Counted from the stretch's first letter, positions 48,617 through 59,463 are shown. The stretch is 64,000 nucleotides of DNA from Chondrus crispus (GCF_000350225.1 NW_005179165.1:1-64000), one strand, 5' to 3'. Notes: generated by a model not told the origin, from the letters alone. Translations and numbers: made by a program.

Positions 48617-49611
48617 GTTAGAAAGTGCGAGGGGGAAGAAAGAAGTTTGTTGGACAGCGGACGACTGCCAAAGGCAAAAAGGGGCACGCGAGGAGGCGCG
48701 CTCTGATCAATGACAATATCAGAGGCTGTGTCGGGCATATCCTTTTGCTAGGGATATTTGCGTGTCCGGGAGGAATAGAGTGCAGGGCAGGAGGAAAAGC
48801 GCAGAGGAACGTTGTGTCCACACAGAGTGATGAGGCGAATGAACCTTGACGGTGTTTGTCAAGAGATAGTTGAGGGCCGTAAGAGACGCTGACTTTAGGG
48901 TGTGAGCGAGCTGTAGATGTGTGATGTGCAATTTTTGCAAAAGAACAGGATCCGAAATTACCGTATGATGCTTCGCTGTTCGCTCTATTTTTCTGTATTT
49001 TCCGTATTTGAAGCTTAGTTCTACGCACATCCGCCGCCGTCAAGAGAACTTCTATTATGCCCCCCCGCTCGAGGTTCTATCGTTGCCCTGTCCTGAAAGC
49101 CCAGTTTGAATTCGGGCCACGCACCAGAACGCCGCCATGGATCCTGCCATTGCACTTTGGCGTATGTATGCCGCCCCATCCTATCCGTTACCTGTGCTAC
49201 ACATGTTTCCGGCACAAGTGGTATCGGTGCACAGGTGTACACATGGTTGCCATGCGTGCAACACTAAGGATGGCAGTATTGTACCGTGCGAAAGGCCACG
49301 GTCAGCGTTACAGCGCACCCCTATCATGTAACTTTACCCAGACTAGTGCTCTGCGTAAGACTGCGGATAGGAAGCACAACTTAAACGCTGATTTCCACAT
49401 TTGCAATAAGAGCGATAAGCTAGGAAAGGCATGTGCCCGAGACATCATTGGGCCGGTATGCACAATTAGACATGAAAGCAAAAGTTCGTGTATAAAAAAA
49501 GTGCACCTAATGCCAGTGACTGCAACAAGGGCATTCTTCAGAACTAATCGTAAAATCGTGCTTCCGACTGTACACACTACCTTATCACAGCACAACAGCT
49601 GCCGCAGAACC
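48617..49611. other. Intergenic spacer
   Basis: This lies between the XRN2-like start and the end of OLA1, both on the minus strand. Overlapping ORFs occur on both strands (for example 49057-49809), with no motifs. Presumably it holds the XRN2 promoter and the OLA1 3' end. Confidence 0.5.
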
Positions 49612-50808
49612 CTACACCCGTCCAAACTTGAAGAATATAATGTCTCCATCCTTGACCCGGTATGTCTTCCCCTGTTGCTTATACTGTCCGGCACCTTTCA
49701 CAGCCGTTTCCGACCCGTGCTCTTTGTAATTGTCATATGTCATTACTTCCGCACACACAAAGCCCTTTTCAAAGTCGGTATGGATCGTACCCGCCGCTTG
49801 CGGTGCTAGCGCCCCGTCCCGAATAGTCCAGCACTTCACCTCGTCAGCCCCAGCGGTGAAGAAATAGATTAACCTCAGACCGCGATACCCAAGTTTGATG
49901 ATTTTGCCCAGCGCACTCGTAGCCCCAATCTCCTTCAAGTACGCGTCCGCCGCCTCTTTGCTTTCGTTGGCTTCGATGTCAACAAGCTTCCCCTCAAGTG
50001 ACGCCGAGAACGGAATGATCAGTTCCCCTGAGTGCGAATCAACCCATTCCTTAATCTTCCCTAGCCACTTGTTCTTTCGCCGCACGTAGTCCTTCTCGCT
50101 CAGATTGACGAGGAAAATGGCAGGCTTCGCGGTGAGGAACAAGTGCTGGTTGAGCACCTCGATCTCAGCATTGGTCCAGTCAATTGTGCGCAGCGGCTTC
50201 TCTTGCCCTTCCAGACAATCCTTCGCCTTGAGCAGCGTGTCCCGCGCAACCTTCAACTCCTTCGGACACTTGTTGCCAGCGCGCGTTACTTTGAGTTCAG
50301 CGTCGGGCAACAATTTATCTAAGCGCTCAATATCCTTCAGACGGAGCTCGTGAAAGATGATCTCTAAATCTCGGATGGGATCCACTTCTCCCTCTACATG
50401 GGTCACGTCGGCATCAGAAAAGGCTCGACACATGTGAAAAATACCATCCACTGCCTGGATATTTGACAAAAAGGCATTTCCCAAACCTTCTCCCTGCGAC
50501 GCGTTTTTCACCAGACCGGCAATGTCCCACACATCCAGGTAGGCCGAGACCTTGGAGCCCGGCTTCCAGTGATCGACGAGCCAGTCGAATCGTTCATCCG
50601 GGACGGGGACGCGAGCCTCATTCGGCTCGATGGTGCAGAACGGAAAGTTCTCGGCTGGTACGTTGCACTTGGTGAGAGTGTTAAAAAAGGTACTTTTACC
50701 GACGTTAGGCATCCCGACAATGCCCATCTTGAGATTGTGGGTGAATCGACCAAGCATGAGACGCTCCGATGGAGCATCAGAGGCGCCTCCCTTTTTCTTC
50801 GGCGGCAT
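49612..50808 (-). CDS. OLA1: Obg-like ATPase 1 (YchF/OLA1)
   Basis: The protein has 398 residues, the normal family length. The P-loop GMPNVGKST is at 32-40, followed by [15 protein letters not shown] (switch I) and [23 protein letters not shown] (G3 and switch II). The G4 position reads NLSEKDY, the YchF form in place of NKxD, which explains ATP rather than GTP preference. The helical arm follows G3, and a C-terminal TGS domain runs from about 310 ([17 protein letters not shown]) to the end ([14 protein letters not shown]). OLA1 proteins bind ribosomes and act in translation and stress responses. No anomalies were seen. Confidence 0.95.
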   Translation of the reverse strand: MPPKKKGGASDAPSERLMLGRFTHNLKMGIVGMPNVGKSTFFNTLTKCNVPAENFPFCTIEPNEARVPVPDERFDWLVDHWKPGSKVSAYLDVWDIAGLVKNASQGEGLGNAFLSNIQAVDGIFHMCRAFSDADVTHVEGEVDPIRDLEIIFHELRLKDIERLDKLLPDAELKVTRAGNKCPKELKVARDTLLKAKDCLEGQEKPLRTIDWTNAEIEVLNQHLFLTAKPAIFLVNLSEKDYVRRKNKWLGKIKEWVDSHSGELIIPFSASLEGKLVDIEANESKEAADAYLKEIGATSALGKIIKLGYRGLRLIYFFTAGADEVKCWTIRDGALAPQAAGTIHTDFEKGFVCAEVMTYDNYKEHGSETAVKGAGQYKQQGKTYRVKDGDIIFFKFGRV

Positions 50809-51667
50809 GGCGTATCTGGATTTCTTATATCTGCGTGGTACGTGCTAGTTGTGCGTCGGAATCGCGTTGGAAAGATTTGAGGAATGGACGATTGTGTCGG
50901 GAAAGGATGGCGCTCACCGGGGCGGCAGCAGTCGGCGGTGCGGCGTGGTGCTTTACAAATACTGCGCTTAACGGGGCCAAGTTTCGAGACATCCCCCGAA
51001 AATTATATAAAATTTTCTCTATAACGAGCAAAATTGCATATCCTTTTCTAAGCGATACTGTTCATTGCAAGCGATGCAGTGCTGGGACTTTCAACCCCTT
51101 CTTCAGAAAACTGCAAAGTTAAGGTTTAAAGGAACACCGCATAGCCCTCGGTCCTGGATCATAGAGCGCTTTCGGCGGTGAGCTGAAGAACTTGGTAGTA
51201 CTGTGGCACTGCAGACTAAAAAAAATACAGGCGGTTCGTGGCATTTTGTCGGAAAAAGGGCGCGATGTGAGAATTACTTGCGTGGCGCGCAGTCACGATA
51301 TTCGTCTTTCGAGTACTTGCCAACATGCATCCTTAGCTTCGGTTACAAACACAAGCATGCCGAATCCAGAAGGTAGATACCGCCGCGAAGCCCGGCTCTA
51401 TGACAACCCCCACGTGGAAACAATCGTGACTCATCGGGTCGACAGAGGCAAGGCAATAGGTCAACTCATGCAATTTGCTGCACTGGCAAAAGCTAGTTCT
51501 CCTCGTCAATTAACTTAATCACTTGTGTGCGTGGCATCCAAACGCAGCAGAAGAAGATGATGCAACAACTCGGGTCCAGATGCTATCTTTACCTCCCACC
51601 CAGACAGAGTAAACAGCACATAAGCAAGTATCTGTAAGTCCGGGTAAAAAAAAGAAGAAAAAAGAAG
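50809..51667. other. Intergenic spacer
   Basis: It contains the OLA1 upstream region and an unassigned 108-codon plus-strand ORF (51192-51518) without recognisable motifs. Nothing else stands out. Confidence 0.45.
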
Positions 51668-51738
51668 TACGCCGGCCGGGAATTGAACCCGGGTCTCGCC
51701 CGTGGCAGGGGCGTATGCTACCACTATACCACCGGCGT
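51668..51738 (-). tRNA. tRNA-Gly (anticodon GCC)
   Basis: This 71-nt gene on the minus strand folds fully. The acceptor ACGCCGG pairs with CCGGCGT and is followed by discriminator A. The D arm is GGTATAGTGGTAGC, the anticodon arm CGCCC-CTGCCAC-GGGCG (anticodon GCC), and the T arm CCGGG-TTCAATT-CCCGG. A and B boxes are intact. The downstream strand has T-runs (TTCTTTTTTCTTC, then TTTTTTTT) that end pol III transcription. There is no intron and CCA is not encoded. The first pair is A1-U72 instead of the usual G1-C72. Confidence 0.96.
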
Positions 51739-52849
51739 GCGGTGATTGTGCTGAGCATTGAAACTTCATGGTATATGAACTATATAAAATTAATGTAAAA
51801 TGCTTACAGTATTTTTTTTGATTTATTTTTTGATAAATAATGGGACATTCTTGGTGAAATGAAGTGAGTACCCCGACAGGAGTGCCATCGATGTAATCAG
51901 ATGACAATAACTGAAAAGAGTGTACTGTACGGTGACGCACCGTGGCCCAGCACAAGGAGCACCATGTCGCCACGTGCAAGTGACTTGTCGTTGAGATCCT
52001 CTGGCTTATCCCCTTCACCATTCCAAGCGAGGCCATCACTTGGCGAACGTATTCCCAACTCCCCCGCGCCAACCGTGGATACACATCGCACTTCATCCTA
52101 ACTCCCATGCGTTGTCCAAACTCCATCCCTCCTGTTGAAGAGCACAGATTCTTCTGTCTTTATCACTGTAACTCTAATTATGCCTGGAGAGCACCGACTA
52201 CGTCTTACCTGCATCTGGCACACCTGCATGGCGCTTCCCCGCATCCCTCCCGCCCACACTCTCAATCACCTACACCACTCTCCAAGCCATCTTATGTGCT
52301 TGTCGTTACATCAAGCCAGAACATACCTGACTCCACCCCCTGGTAAACCCTCCTCTACATTGCTCAACCCCCCGTACCACCTAAATCATCCTCACTTCTT
52401 GTAGGATCACTTCACTTGTCCACTCTTTTGCTGCCTTCTTCGGTGCCGCACAACCCACACAATTCCGTTATTCCCCACCAGCTCTCCGCTGTCTTACAAA
52501 AGCCACCCCCGCGCTCAGCACTAGACCGCTGCCATCCAGTACCTTATCCTACACCATAGTCGCGGTCCCTCCGGCTACCACTACCTATCGCTCCCTGTAT
52601 CACAAACCACTCAGTTTCTCGACAAACCGCCTCTTACCGCCTCTCCCCAGCCACCACAATCGAGCGCTCTCATCTGTTCTAGCCCCGACATCCAACAACA
52701 TCAGCACAAGCACCGCCTGCCTGCCTCCACAACTCTCAAGCTTAATCCTTCCTAACTCAAAAAAACAAGTCAACAAGAATCTGGACGATCACGTCAAGGA
52801 TCTACTCAAAATCTCCCTCAACCAACGAAGAGATCAACCTCCCCCCGAA
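51739..52849. other. Spacer with long C/T- and C/A-rich leader
   Basis: Bases 52090-52849 are very poor in G on the plus strand (CACCTACACCACTC, CCCTCAACC types). They resemble the pyrimidine-rich leaders seen before other genes here and precede the small ORF at 52850. No structural RNA was recognised. Confidence 0.5.
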
Positions 52850-53173
52850 ATGTCGAAAACAATTGCCACCACCACCGCCCACACCGACATATCCATGCTC
52901 GAGTCCGCCCTGGCCCCGATGCGTCTCTCTTCCATACGCCGCCCGCACCGCCGACGAGGACAGCTGCATGACGTCGTCAACCGAACTCCCATTTGGCCCT
53001 CGGACGAAGGAATTGCCCGCTCTCTCAAGTCGCGCACCCGCCGCGCCCGCTCACGTCTGCTCCGACTCGCGCGCGAAAACCAACGCCTCCTCGCGGTTCT
53101 TAAGCATGTAGAATCAGTCATCGCGCAGTGCGGTGATGCAAGGACTGGGGGAATCAAGGCGAGGCTTTTGTAG
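52850..53173 (+). CDS. Small basic hypothetical protein
   Basis: The ORF is 107 codons and unrecognised. The middle is Arg-rich (RRPHRRRGQL, KSRTRRARSRLLRLARENQR) and the end is a probable amphipathic helix (LLAVLKHVESVIAQ), a layout compatible with a nucleic-acid-binding or bZIP-like short protein. The Leu heptads are too few to call bZIP. The long G-poor leader upstream supports it as a transcribed gene. Confidence 0.45.
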   Translation: MSKTIATTTAHTDISMLESALAPMRLSSIRRPHRRRGQLHDVVNRTPIWPSDEGIARSLKSRTRRARSRLLRLARENQRLLAVLKHVESVIAQCGDARTGGIKARLL

Positions 53174-53528
53174 CGGTATCACGCTGGGAGAGAAGAGTGA
53201 CATTTTCCTTGCCCTCTGTCCTTCTGGACGCTGTGCAGCTTTTTTTGGGATGAGATGGATCGCCAAGGTGTAAATATTCACGATTGTAAGGCGGTAGAGG
53301 TTGTGGGGGATTGATGAAAGAGTCACTTTAGAAGGGCAGGTTTTGTGTAAAAATTGTCCCTGCTACATACACGAGGTCATCTCCACGCGACGAACACAGC
53401 TACTTCCCTACCTGGATACGTGCTTGCGATACTAATTGCAGATATTGTTAGCGATTGATATATGCGGGAGCGTCAACCTGGCACCCGGTTTCATGAGAAA
53501 CAATGGGACGGCTGGCTCTCTTCCCCAA
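53174..53528. other. Convergent intergenic spacer
   Basis: The 355 bp between two converging genes presumably hold their 3' ends. No other feature was seen. Confidence 0.45.
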
Positions 53529-54560
53529 CTACACAAATGCTGGGCCCTTTGGAGGATATAGAGGGGTTGGCGGAGAAGCCGCATCCTGACTCTGCGAATA
53601 TCCGATGAGGAATACGCCGACAGCGGCAACAAAAGCGACCCCCCCGAGGATGGTGAAAGTCGAAACACCGCCGCCCGCTTTGTCGCTAGCGATACCCTTG
53701 TCGGTAGATCCAGTTTTGGCTTCTGCAACGCTGGAGTCAGATGAATTTGAGAGAATCGAAGAACTAGTCGAAGATGGAGACACCTCCGGCGATGTATAGT
53801 TCTTCTCCCCCGAACTCGCTTGCAAGACAGACGAATGCTCTGTCGTGGACAACGTGTCAGCATCTGGACCTTGTCCCATCTCTGCATCATGTCCCTTAGC
53901 CTCACTGTCACTCGAAGATCGAAGTGTATTGTAGACGCTCGTCAGCCCAGCGATTGCTTGCTCAATACCTTGCGTCAGTGAGGTATGACTGCCTGACACA
54001 TCATCAGCCCTGCCCCCCACGTCGTTTGATTGCATACCCTCGGCCGACGGACCTATAGGTCTGGACGGTTCTCGAAGTTCCTTCGAAATGGAAGGATATG
54101 TTCCTACTCCTCTCAGCTTGTAACCTTCACCGCCCACTGCCGCTCTCGGTTCGGAATTTAACACTGAGCCTCCTTCGCTGTCTCGATCAACGCCAGCAAA
54201 AGATCTCTTTCTTAGTGAGCTCTCCACACTGTGCTCCGCAGCACGGTGATGACTGGTAGGATTGGCTGCGTCATGAGAAATCGATGTCTCGGGTGCCGTG
54301 TCCTCTGGTAAAGGCTTCTCCAACAAGCCGAGCTCTTGCACTGCTTGCATGTCCTGGTTTCTCAAGCCGTCCGTCTTTGATGTACTTCCAGCTATTTCGT
54401 ACTTTCCCAAATCATTTGTTTGCGGAGCGCTTTTCTGTTCGTTGCTTGGATTTGTGGCTTTCTTGGGTTCGGAGCTGCTTCCGAATATGCCCCCCCATGA
54501 CACTGCTGTGCATGATACAGAAAGGAATGCGAAAATGACTACTGCAAATAAAAGCTTCAT
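53529..54560 (-). CDS. Ser/Thr-rich single-pass membrane protein (hypothetical)
   Basis: The start at 54560 gives a 343-residue protein beginning MKLLFAVVIFAFLSVSCTAV, a clear signal peptide; an upstream in-frame ATG (54632) would bury it, so I prefer the shorter form. The mature region is Ser/Thr/Glu-rich, low-complexity and probably glycosylated or disordered. Near the C-terminus, TILGGVAFVAAVGVFLIGY is one transmembrane helix, followed by a short Pro-rich tail (SPPTPLYPPKGPAFV). This predicts type I topology in the secretory system or plasma membrane. No family was recognised. A 31-base G run lies just upstream. Confidence 0.6.
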   Translation of the reverse strand: MKLLFAVVIFAFLSVSCTAVSWGGIFGSSSEPKKATNPSNEQKSAPQTNDLGKYEIAGSTSKTDGLRNQDMQAVQELGLLEKPLPEDTAPETSISHDAANPTSHHRAAEHSVESSLRKRSFAGVDRDSEGGSVLNSEPRAAVGGEGYKLRGVGTYPSISKELREPSRPIGPSAEGMQSNDVGGRADDVSGSHTSLTQGIEQAIAGLTSVYNTLRSSSDSEAKGHDAEMGQGPDADTLSTTEHSSVLQASSGEKNYTSPEVSPSSTSSSILSNSSDSSVAEAKTGSTDKGIASDKAGGGVSTFTILGGVAFVAAVGVFLIGYSQSQDAASPPTPLYPPKGPAFV

Positions 54561-54657
54561 GATGCAAGCTGAGGGGTTTCTCTGACCTACGGGATTCCGG
54601 GATGCCTGGGGACTACGATGAGTTGTTTTCAATGTTGATGAGCGGCCAAGCGGTGGT

Positions 54658-54688
<31 letters not shown>
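54658..54688 (+). repeat. 31-base poly-G tract
   Basis: There is an uninterrupted run of 31 G, then T and four more G. It is 98 bp upstream of the preferred start of the membrane-protein gene (C-run on its sense strand). It may be a G-quadruplex/i-motif element. Its exact length is doubtful, since homopolymers are error-prone in sequencing. Confidence 0.8.
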
Positions 54689-54689
<1 letters not shown>

Positions 54690-55328
54690 GGGGAAGCTAC
54701 TACGAGGCGGACGGGAAAGAAGCTGAGAAACAGTATAGGAGACTGGGATTGTGCGTGTAGCACGATAGAATTTGAATGTAACAAACTAGCCGCATTCTTT
54801 AGCGGCGTATGCTTAAAATAAGGGTGACTGGGGGAAGGGTGCGGGAATCAATTCGGAACTAATTCGAAAGGCGGTATGCAATGCCTTGCCTCGGGATGCT
54901 TTCTATACAGCATTCTTTATGCGTGGCTTCGATTAAAAAGCATTGCTTCGATAATGTGGTTTTGGTGGGTAGGCACGTCCGCCTCTTTTGCTCTTTCGCC
55001 TACACTGTACATGCTCCACAAACGTTAATTTTGCGGATGTCTGCAGTGTTCGGGAATGTGGCACGCGTACAGTAATAAAACGGGAATCATACAATAGGAA
55101 AGTACTGTGCAAGAGGCTATTTTGGTTTGGGGCCATTTTATTAATAAAAAGTAGGGCCAGGTGTCACCTAAAAGCAAATGAAAGTGGCTAGAAAGTGCAC
55201 AGCCAAGGAGAGCCCGTTTTCGGATGCCCATTAATTACTCAACGTCGACCGCATTGCCGTCACGACAAGGCTGAGGACCAGTTTTCGCAGCAAGATATGT
55301 CTTTGGCCCCACACTACATGAACTCTCT
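54689..55328. other. Intergenic spacer
   Basis: No gene-like ORF or repeat was recognised. It presumably contains the promoter of the membrane-protein gene and the 3' end of the phospholipase D gene. Confidence 0.45.
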
Positions 55329-57932
55329 TTATCCGGTCAACATATTGGGGATGCCTGGAGTAGCCTTACCCTTGACGAGGGCGGCCGGGAAGTCGGGCAT
55401 AAACTCTCTCTTCGCTGAGACTTCTCCCGTTCGGTCATCAAATTCATAGGGGTACAACGAAAGATGCCCGTAGGGCATGTCTTGCACTTCCGTCATGTCA
55501 TCATCCGAGAAATGATGCCAGTTTCGTTCTGCAAGCTTCCTCACTCTGTGAACACAGCCGAGTGAAGACGGCTCTTCAAACTCGGGGTAGTAGTCACCCA
55601 GATGCTCGCAGAAGACACTCGCTCTAAACGCCGCCACATCGCCTTGCGGATATGAGTCCTCTTGTCGCCCAGTATCACTGAATCCAATAGAACCAGTCGC
55701 CACATGCTCCTCTTGCCATGCCATGATCGCTATCTCCGTGTCGCGAGAACCATCCAGAGACCTAGAATTGATGTTGGCAGATCCAATGATAGCGACTGTG
55801 TCATCAAAAATTGCAAACTTGCTATGAAGGTAAATCATAAAGCGACGCGACTGGGATAGCGTCTTTTCCATTGGAGTAGTTCCGCCGTTCCCTTGGCCGC
55901 CTTCCTCGGACTCCCGGTTGACAAGGCAAAACATGTTGAACCAGTCTGAAATGGATGTATCACTATTCGTTTCCGCGATAGCTTTGGCAATCCTTGATGT
56001 AATCAAGTTGACGGTCTTCCGTTGATGAGACAAGATTTCTTGGACGGCGCCCGAGTCAGGTGGTCCCTCGGGAAACAGCGGAATGTTGACGTATACGGCA
56101 AATCGTTCATTGGCACGGATCTTGGCACAGATCTTTTCTGCCAGTTCAATGGCGATAAGGTTGGACGCAAAACCACCTCGTTGGCCAGAATCCCAAAGAT
56201 GGCTTGATCCCAGAAAGTATTGGTTTTCGAGGAAAATGAAATGCTTGGCGCTGCGAATGTTGTGGACATAGGCTTGATGAATGCTTTGGTCAATCGAGGC
56301 ATTCCTTCGGACGTAAAGACCAGGTCTATCCGGGCTGAGCGTAGTGGATGATTCGTTGATGCTTCGCAAAACTTGCAAGTTCCAATCGCCATCTCGGATC
56401 TCATCCTCTTCACTCGGCTGGACAAAGGTGTCTGCAGGATGAGTATGGAGCATGCCCTTTACATTGTCTGGGGCCTGACGACCCCAACGACCCTCAAAAT
56501 TGGTCATGACGTCCCAAGCTGCCGTGCCGGTGATGTGACTGTGGATATCATGCCAGGGCTCTCTAGGGCCAGATTCTGGGGCAGTACCGAGGGCGCAGGC
56601 TTGCCAAAAGTCAGGAAGTGCATGATGACCATCCAGAGTCCTGAACAAGCTATGAGTGCCATTGTCGTAACGACCATCGGTGAGATCGAGACCTCCAACA
56701 AATGCCTCGACGCGATTCTTGCCTGTTTCATTATCGCGTCTTGTGACGACGACGGTCTTCTGATGATGTGTGAACAAAATGGAGTCATTGAGGTCGGAAA
56801 ATGGACCATCCTTGGCATTCTGACGGCCAACCTTGATGCACTTAACTTTTGTCTTTTTGAAGTAGGGAATAATTTCTTCATCGTGCGTGCCCATAAGGCC
56901 CTTTGAGAACATACCACTAGCAAGTTCATCCCAAACCATGACAAGAACCTTGACACCCTCCTGAGCTTTCTGCTTGAGCATGTCGCCCAAGGTGAGACCC
57001 TTCCACTCATCGCCTTCACAGTCCGTGCGGACCATGACGAGCTCAGGCCAGACGGCCCATCCGGTGATATAGATCAACTCTGTAGAGGACATGATGGCCT
57101 TTGCGAGTTGGACCCAGCACCTCGAATGCTGAAATTGCGGGCGGAATGGGATCTGTGGGAGATGGCCAGGAATGCAATCGGCGTCCTGATACATGGTGAC
57201 GTCGATGCCCTTCCGAACCGGAAAATAGGTGTCGGGAACGGCGACTTGGGCCAAGTCAGGCAAGTGAGCGACCGGAGTATATATGAGTTCGATGCGCAAA
57301 TCGCCCAAAGAACCTTCGGGAACGTCATCTGGATCGATGTCAGAATCGCTAGAATCCTCATCGCCGGCGCCCCCCTCTGCGACGACCTCACGTTGATAGA
57401 CACCCAAGGGAAACCAACCCGACATGGTACGCTTCTCGACAATCTCAGCGGCCGGGATGGAAAGCATGGAGAGATGCTTAACCTTGGAGATGAGCGAGAG
57501 CGGGCCGCCGCGCTTGGCGGCCTTGATGCGAAACTCGAGGGCGTCTATATCATGGGCGACATCGAAGGTAGTGGAGACGTTCCAGACGGGGCTGGCCGAG
57601 TTTTGGATGACGGGAGTCTGCAAGATCTTGTTGTAGCCGAGCTTGACGGAGCAGTAGGGGTCGACGCCGTCCATGGAGCTGGTGACGACGCGCTCGATCT
57701 TGCCCAGGAAGCCTGCGCTGCGGCCCTCGACGTTGCGGGCCTCGAGGATGCAGATGGTGAGCTTGCCATGGAGGAAGGCCGCGCGGTCGGGATTCAGCTC
57801 GGACGGATTCAAGACGGCCGACATGTCGGGCGTGGGCGCGGACTCGGGGTGGTCAGTGACGGCGTCTCCGTTGGTCTTCTTCCGACCGAGCAGCTTCTTG
57901 AACATCTCGGTGTGGCCGTGTGTGTGGGGCAC
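55329..57932 (-). CDS. C2-domain phospholipase D
   Basis: The protein has 867 residues. An N-terminal C2 domain (about 55-180: LTICILEARNVEG, DGVDPYCSVKLG, SPVWNVSTTFDV) should target the enzyme to membranes in a calcium-dependent way, as in plant PLDs. The first catalytic repeat is FTHHQKTVVVTRRD (H390, K392) and the second YLHSKFAIFDDTVAIIGSAN (H703, K705, D710), with GSANINSRSLDG after it. The enzyme hydrolyses phosphatidylcholine-type lipids to phosphatidic acid. In the first HKD box the aspartate position holds Thr397 (HxKxxxxT). The two catalytic His remain. A second start at residue 10 is possible. There is no PX/PH domain, so it is of plant type, not animal/fungal type. Confidence 0.92.
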   Translation of the reverse strand: MPHTHGHTEMFKKLLGRKKTNGDAVTDHPESAPTPDMSAVLNPSELNPDRAAFLHGKLTICILEARNVEGRSAGFLGKIERVVTSSMDGVDPYCSVKLGYNKILQTPVIQNSASPVWNVSTTFDVAHDIDALEFRIKAAKRGGPLSLISKVKHLSMLSIPAAEIVEKRTMSGWFPLGVYQREVVAEGGAGDEDSSDSDIDPDDVPEGSLGDLRIELIYTPVAHLPDLAQVAVPDTYFPVRKGIDVTMYQDADCIPGHLPQIPFRPQFQHSRCWVQLAKAIMSSTELIYITGWAVWPELVMVRTDCEGDEWKGLTLGDMLKQKAQEGVKVLVMVWDELASGMFSKGLMGTHDEEIIPYFKKTKVKCIKVGRQNAKDGPFSDLNDSILFTHHQKTVVVTRRDNETGKNRVEAFVGGLDLTDGRYDNGTHSLFRTLDGHHALPDFWQACALGTAPESGPREPWHDIHSHITGTAAWDVMTNFEGRWGRQAPDNVKGMLHTHPADTFVQPSEEDEIRDGDWNLQVLRSINESSTTLSPDRPGLYVRRNASIDQSIHQAYVHNIRSAKHFIFLENQYFLGSSHLWDSGQRGGFASNLIAIELAEKICAKIRANERFAVYVNIPLFPEGPPDSGAVQEILSHQRKTVNLITSRIAKAIAETNSDTSISDWFNMFCLVNRESEEGGQGNGGTTPMEKTLSQSRRFMIYLHSKFAIFDDTVAIIGSANINSRSLDGSRDTEIAIMAWQEEHVATGSIGFSDTGRQEDSYPQGDVAAFRASVFCEHLGDYYPEFEEPSSLGCVHRVRKLAERNWHHFSDDDMTEVQDMPYGHLSLYPYEFDDRTGEVSAKREFMPDFPAALVKGKATPGIPNMLTG

Positions 57933-58968
57933 CAGGATCGGTCCGTGGGGGGGGGGTTTAGGGGGTTGCGGGTTGGGGCGGGGAGGGGACCACGGCCTGG
58001 GGCGTACTGTACAGCGTGCTGTAGGTTTTCTTACATCATTTAATCATTGATATTTGAAATGTACGTTTTCGATTCACGAGGGGGCCAAGGGCTGCGGCGT
58101 ACCCTTGGGTACAGTACACAGACGTACGCAGCACCGAGCGTTTCGATTCGCCAACGCGGGGCCGCGGGGGCGCAGGCGGCACACGGACCGCGTTGCCGCC
58201 CAGTTGGCGCGCAGCTGCCCGTCCACGCACCAGCCGCGTGTTCTTCGGGCGGGGGGTGCGGGGGGTGCGTTTGCGTGCGACGGTTGCGCGCGCCCGCCAA
58301 GTGGCGCGCGGCGACTGGGCGCGCGGCGCGCAGCGACTGGAAGGCGTTTCCAAATATCTTATTTTCGGGCGCCCGTTCCGCGCGCGCGTGCGCGCACGTC
58401 ACCCGCCCCCGCCCAGCGCGCGCGACCGGCGCACCCCGCAGCTTCGCTTGCTGCCTGTCAAGTTGTCAAGTTTTCCCTCACCTCCATCATACTGCTGTTT
58501 TTCGTCCTTTCGCCCCGCTCTTGCAACAACAATTCACGATTCGGACCCTGCTCACAACAGAAAAGTCAATTTCACCCGTCTGTTGCCACCAAAATGCACC
58601 TGATCGCCCCCCTAAACGCAAAATCTCCCTTTATCTTTCTATCGCCCTTAAGGGGCAGTACCCTCCGCCGTCCCTACGGGTGCAGGTGTACACGTATACA
58701 CGTATACACTTGTACACATATACACGTATACACTTGTACACATATACACGTATACACTTGTACACGTACGCGTAATGACACTGCCAGCCGGGCGTGCGCG
58801 CGCGCGCCCGCGTCTCGCCCCGAGAGGGAGAGAGAGACGCGGCTCGCGACCGGGGGCGCATTACACCGCACGCATTACACCGCCCGCGTGCCACGCGTGC
58901 CACGTGCGCCGCCGGCGCGCAGGCCGCGCGCGCGCCCGCGATGGCCCCCCGCCCCCCCCTTGTGGTCT
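57933..58968. other. CpG-rich block upstream of phospholipase D
   Basis: From about 58100 the sequence is very GC- and CpG-rich (GCGCGC-type runs, 58270-58440 and 58780-58950), with G runs at 57940-57990. Long overlapping ORFs in several frames are Arg/Ala/Pro-rich by composition and I do not accept them as genes. It contains the 24-bp repeat at 58684-58768. Confidence 0.55.
58684..58768 (+). repeat. 24-bp alternating purine/pyrimidine repeat
   Basis: About three copies of ATACACGTATACACTTGTACACAT-type sequence occur in tandem. They consist almost wholly of alternating purines and pyrimidines with nested CGTATACG/TGTACA palindromes. Such tracts can adopt Z-DNA or cruciform structure. Confidence 0.75.
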
Positions 58969-59454
58969 AGTGTCTAGGTGACAAATGGCCTCATATGAGG
59001 TCACTTTTCAACTTAATTTTTCTCGACTTGTGCTCGCTGAACAAAATGGAAAAAGATACTCTCGCCACCGCAGTTGACTTCTGCGCTGTGGAAGGGTGGA
59101 GCTTGGTGAGATCTGCACGTCCTTTCCAGGCTTTTTGAGAATACCTATAGAAGAAGCTTTTTTAAAGAACATCAAAACGTTTTTTGTTGATATCTTCGAA
59201 ACCAAAACGCCTGTTTAAAATATCATCCGATTCTTGAAACTATATTAGATTCTTACTATTTCTGTGTATTCATAACTGCTATCCCGATGTTTTGCAGGAA
59301 GCTATTACCGAGGGAATATTGGTTAAAGAAATGGTGTCTAAACTGATTTTATAAAATTTCGATTTAATGTATACATTTTTGCGAAAAAAAACCCGGCCTC
59401 ATATGAGGCCAAGCCTGACCTCATATGAGGCAAATTGCCGGTCGTCTAGACACT
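58969..59454. mobile_element. MITE-like element, copy 2
   Basis: Related to 27441-27911 and similar in size (486 bp). The left end is AGTGTCTAGGTGACAAATGG and the inverted right end AGTGTCTAGACGACCGGC. The palindrome CCTCATATGAGG occurs once on the left and twice on the right. Divergence from copy 1 is substantial, so the copies are old. CTAGTGTCTAG-type sequence continues for a few bases outside the right end. Confidence 0.75.
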
Positions 59455-59463
59455 AGACACTAG

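Noticed and set aside
49057..49809. 250-codon plus-strand ORF
   Set aside because: It overlaps the end of OLA1 in antisense and has no motif.
51515..52126. 203-codon minus-strand ORF
   Set aside because: It runs through the tRNA-Gly gene; chance ORF.
58047..58977. Long plus-strand ORFs (242 and 307 codons)
   Set aside because: Arg/Ala/Pro-rich products of an extreme CpG-rich block, open in several frames at once, including the 24-bp repeat.
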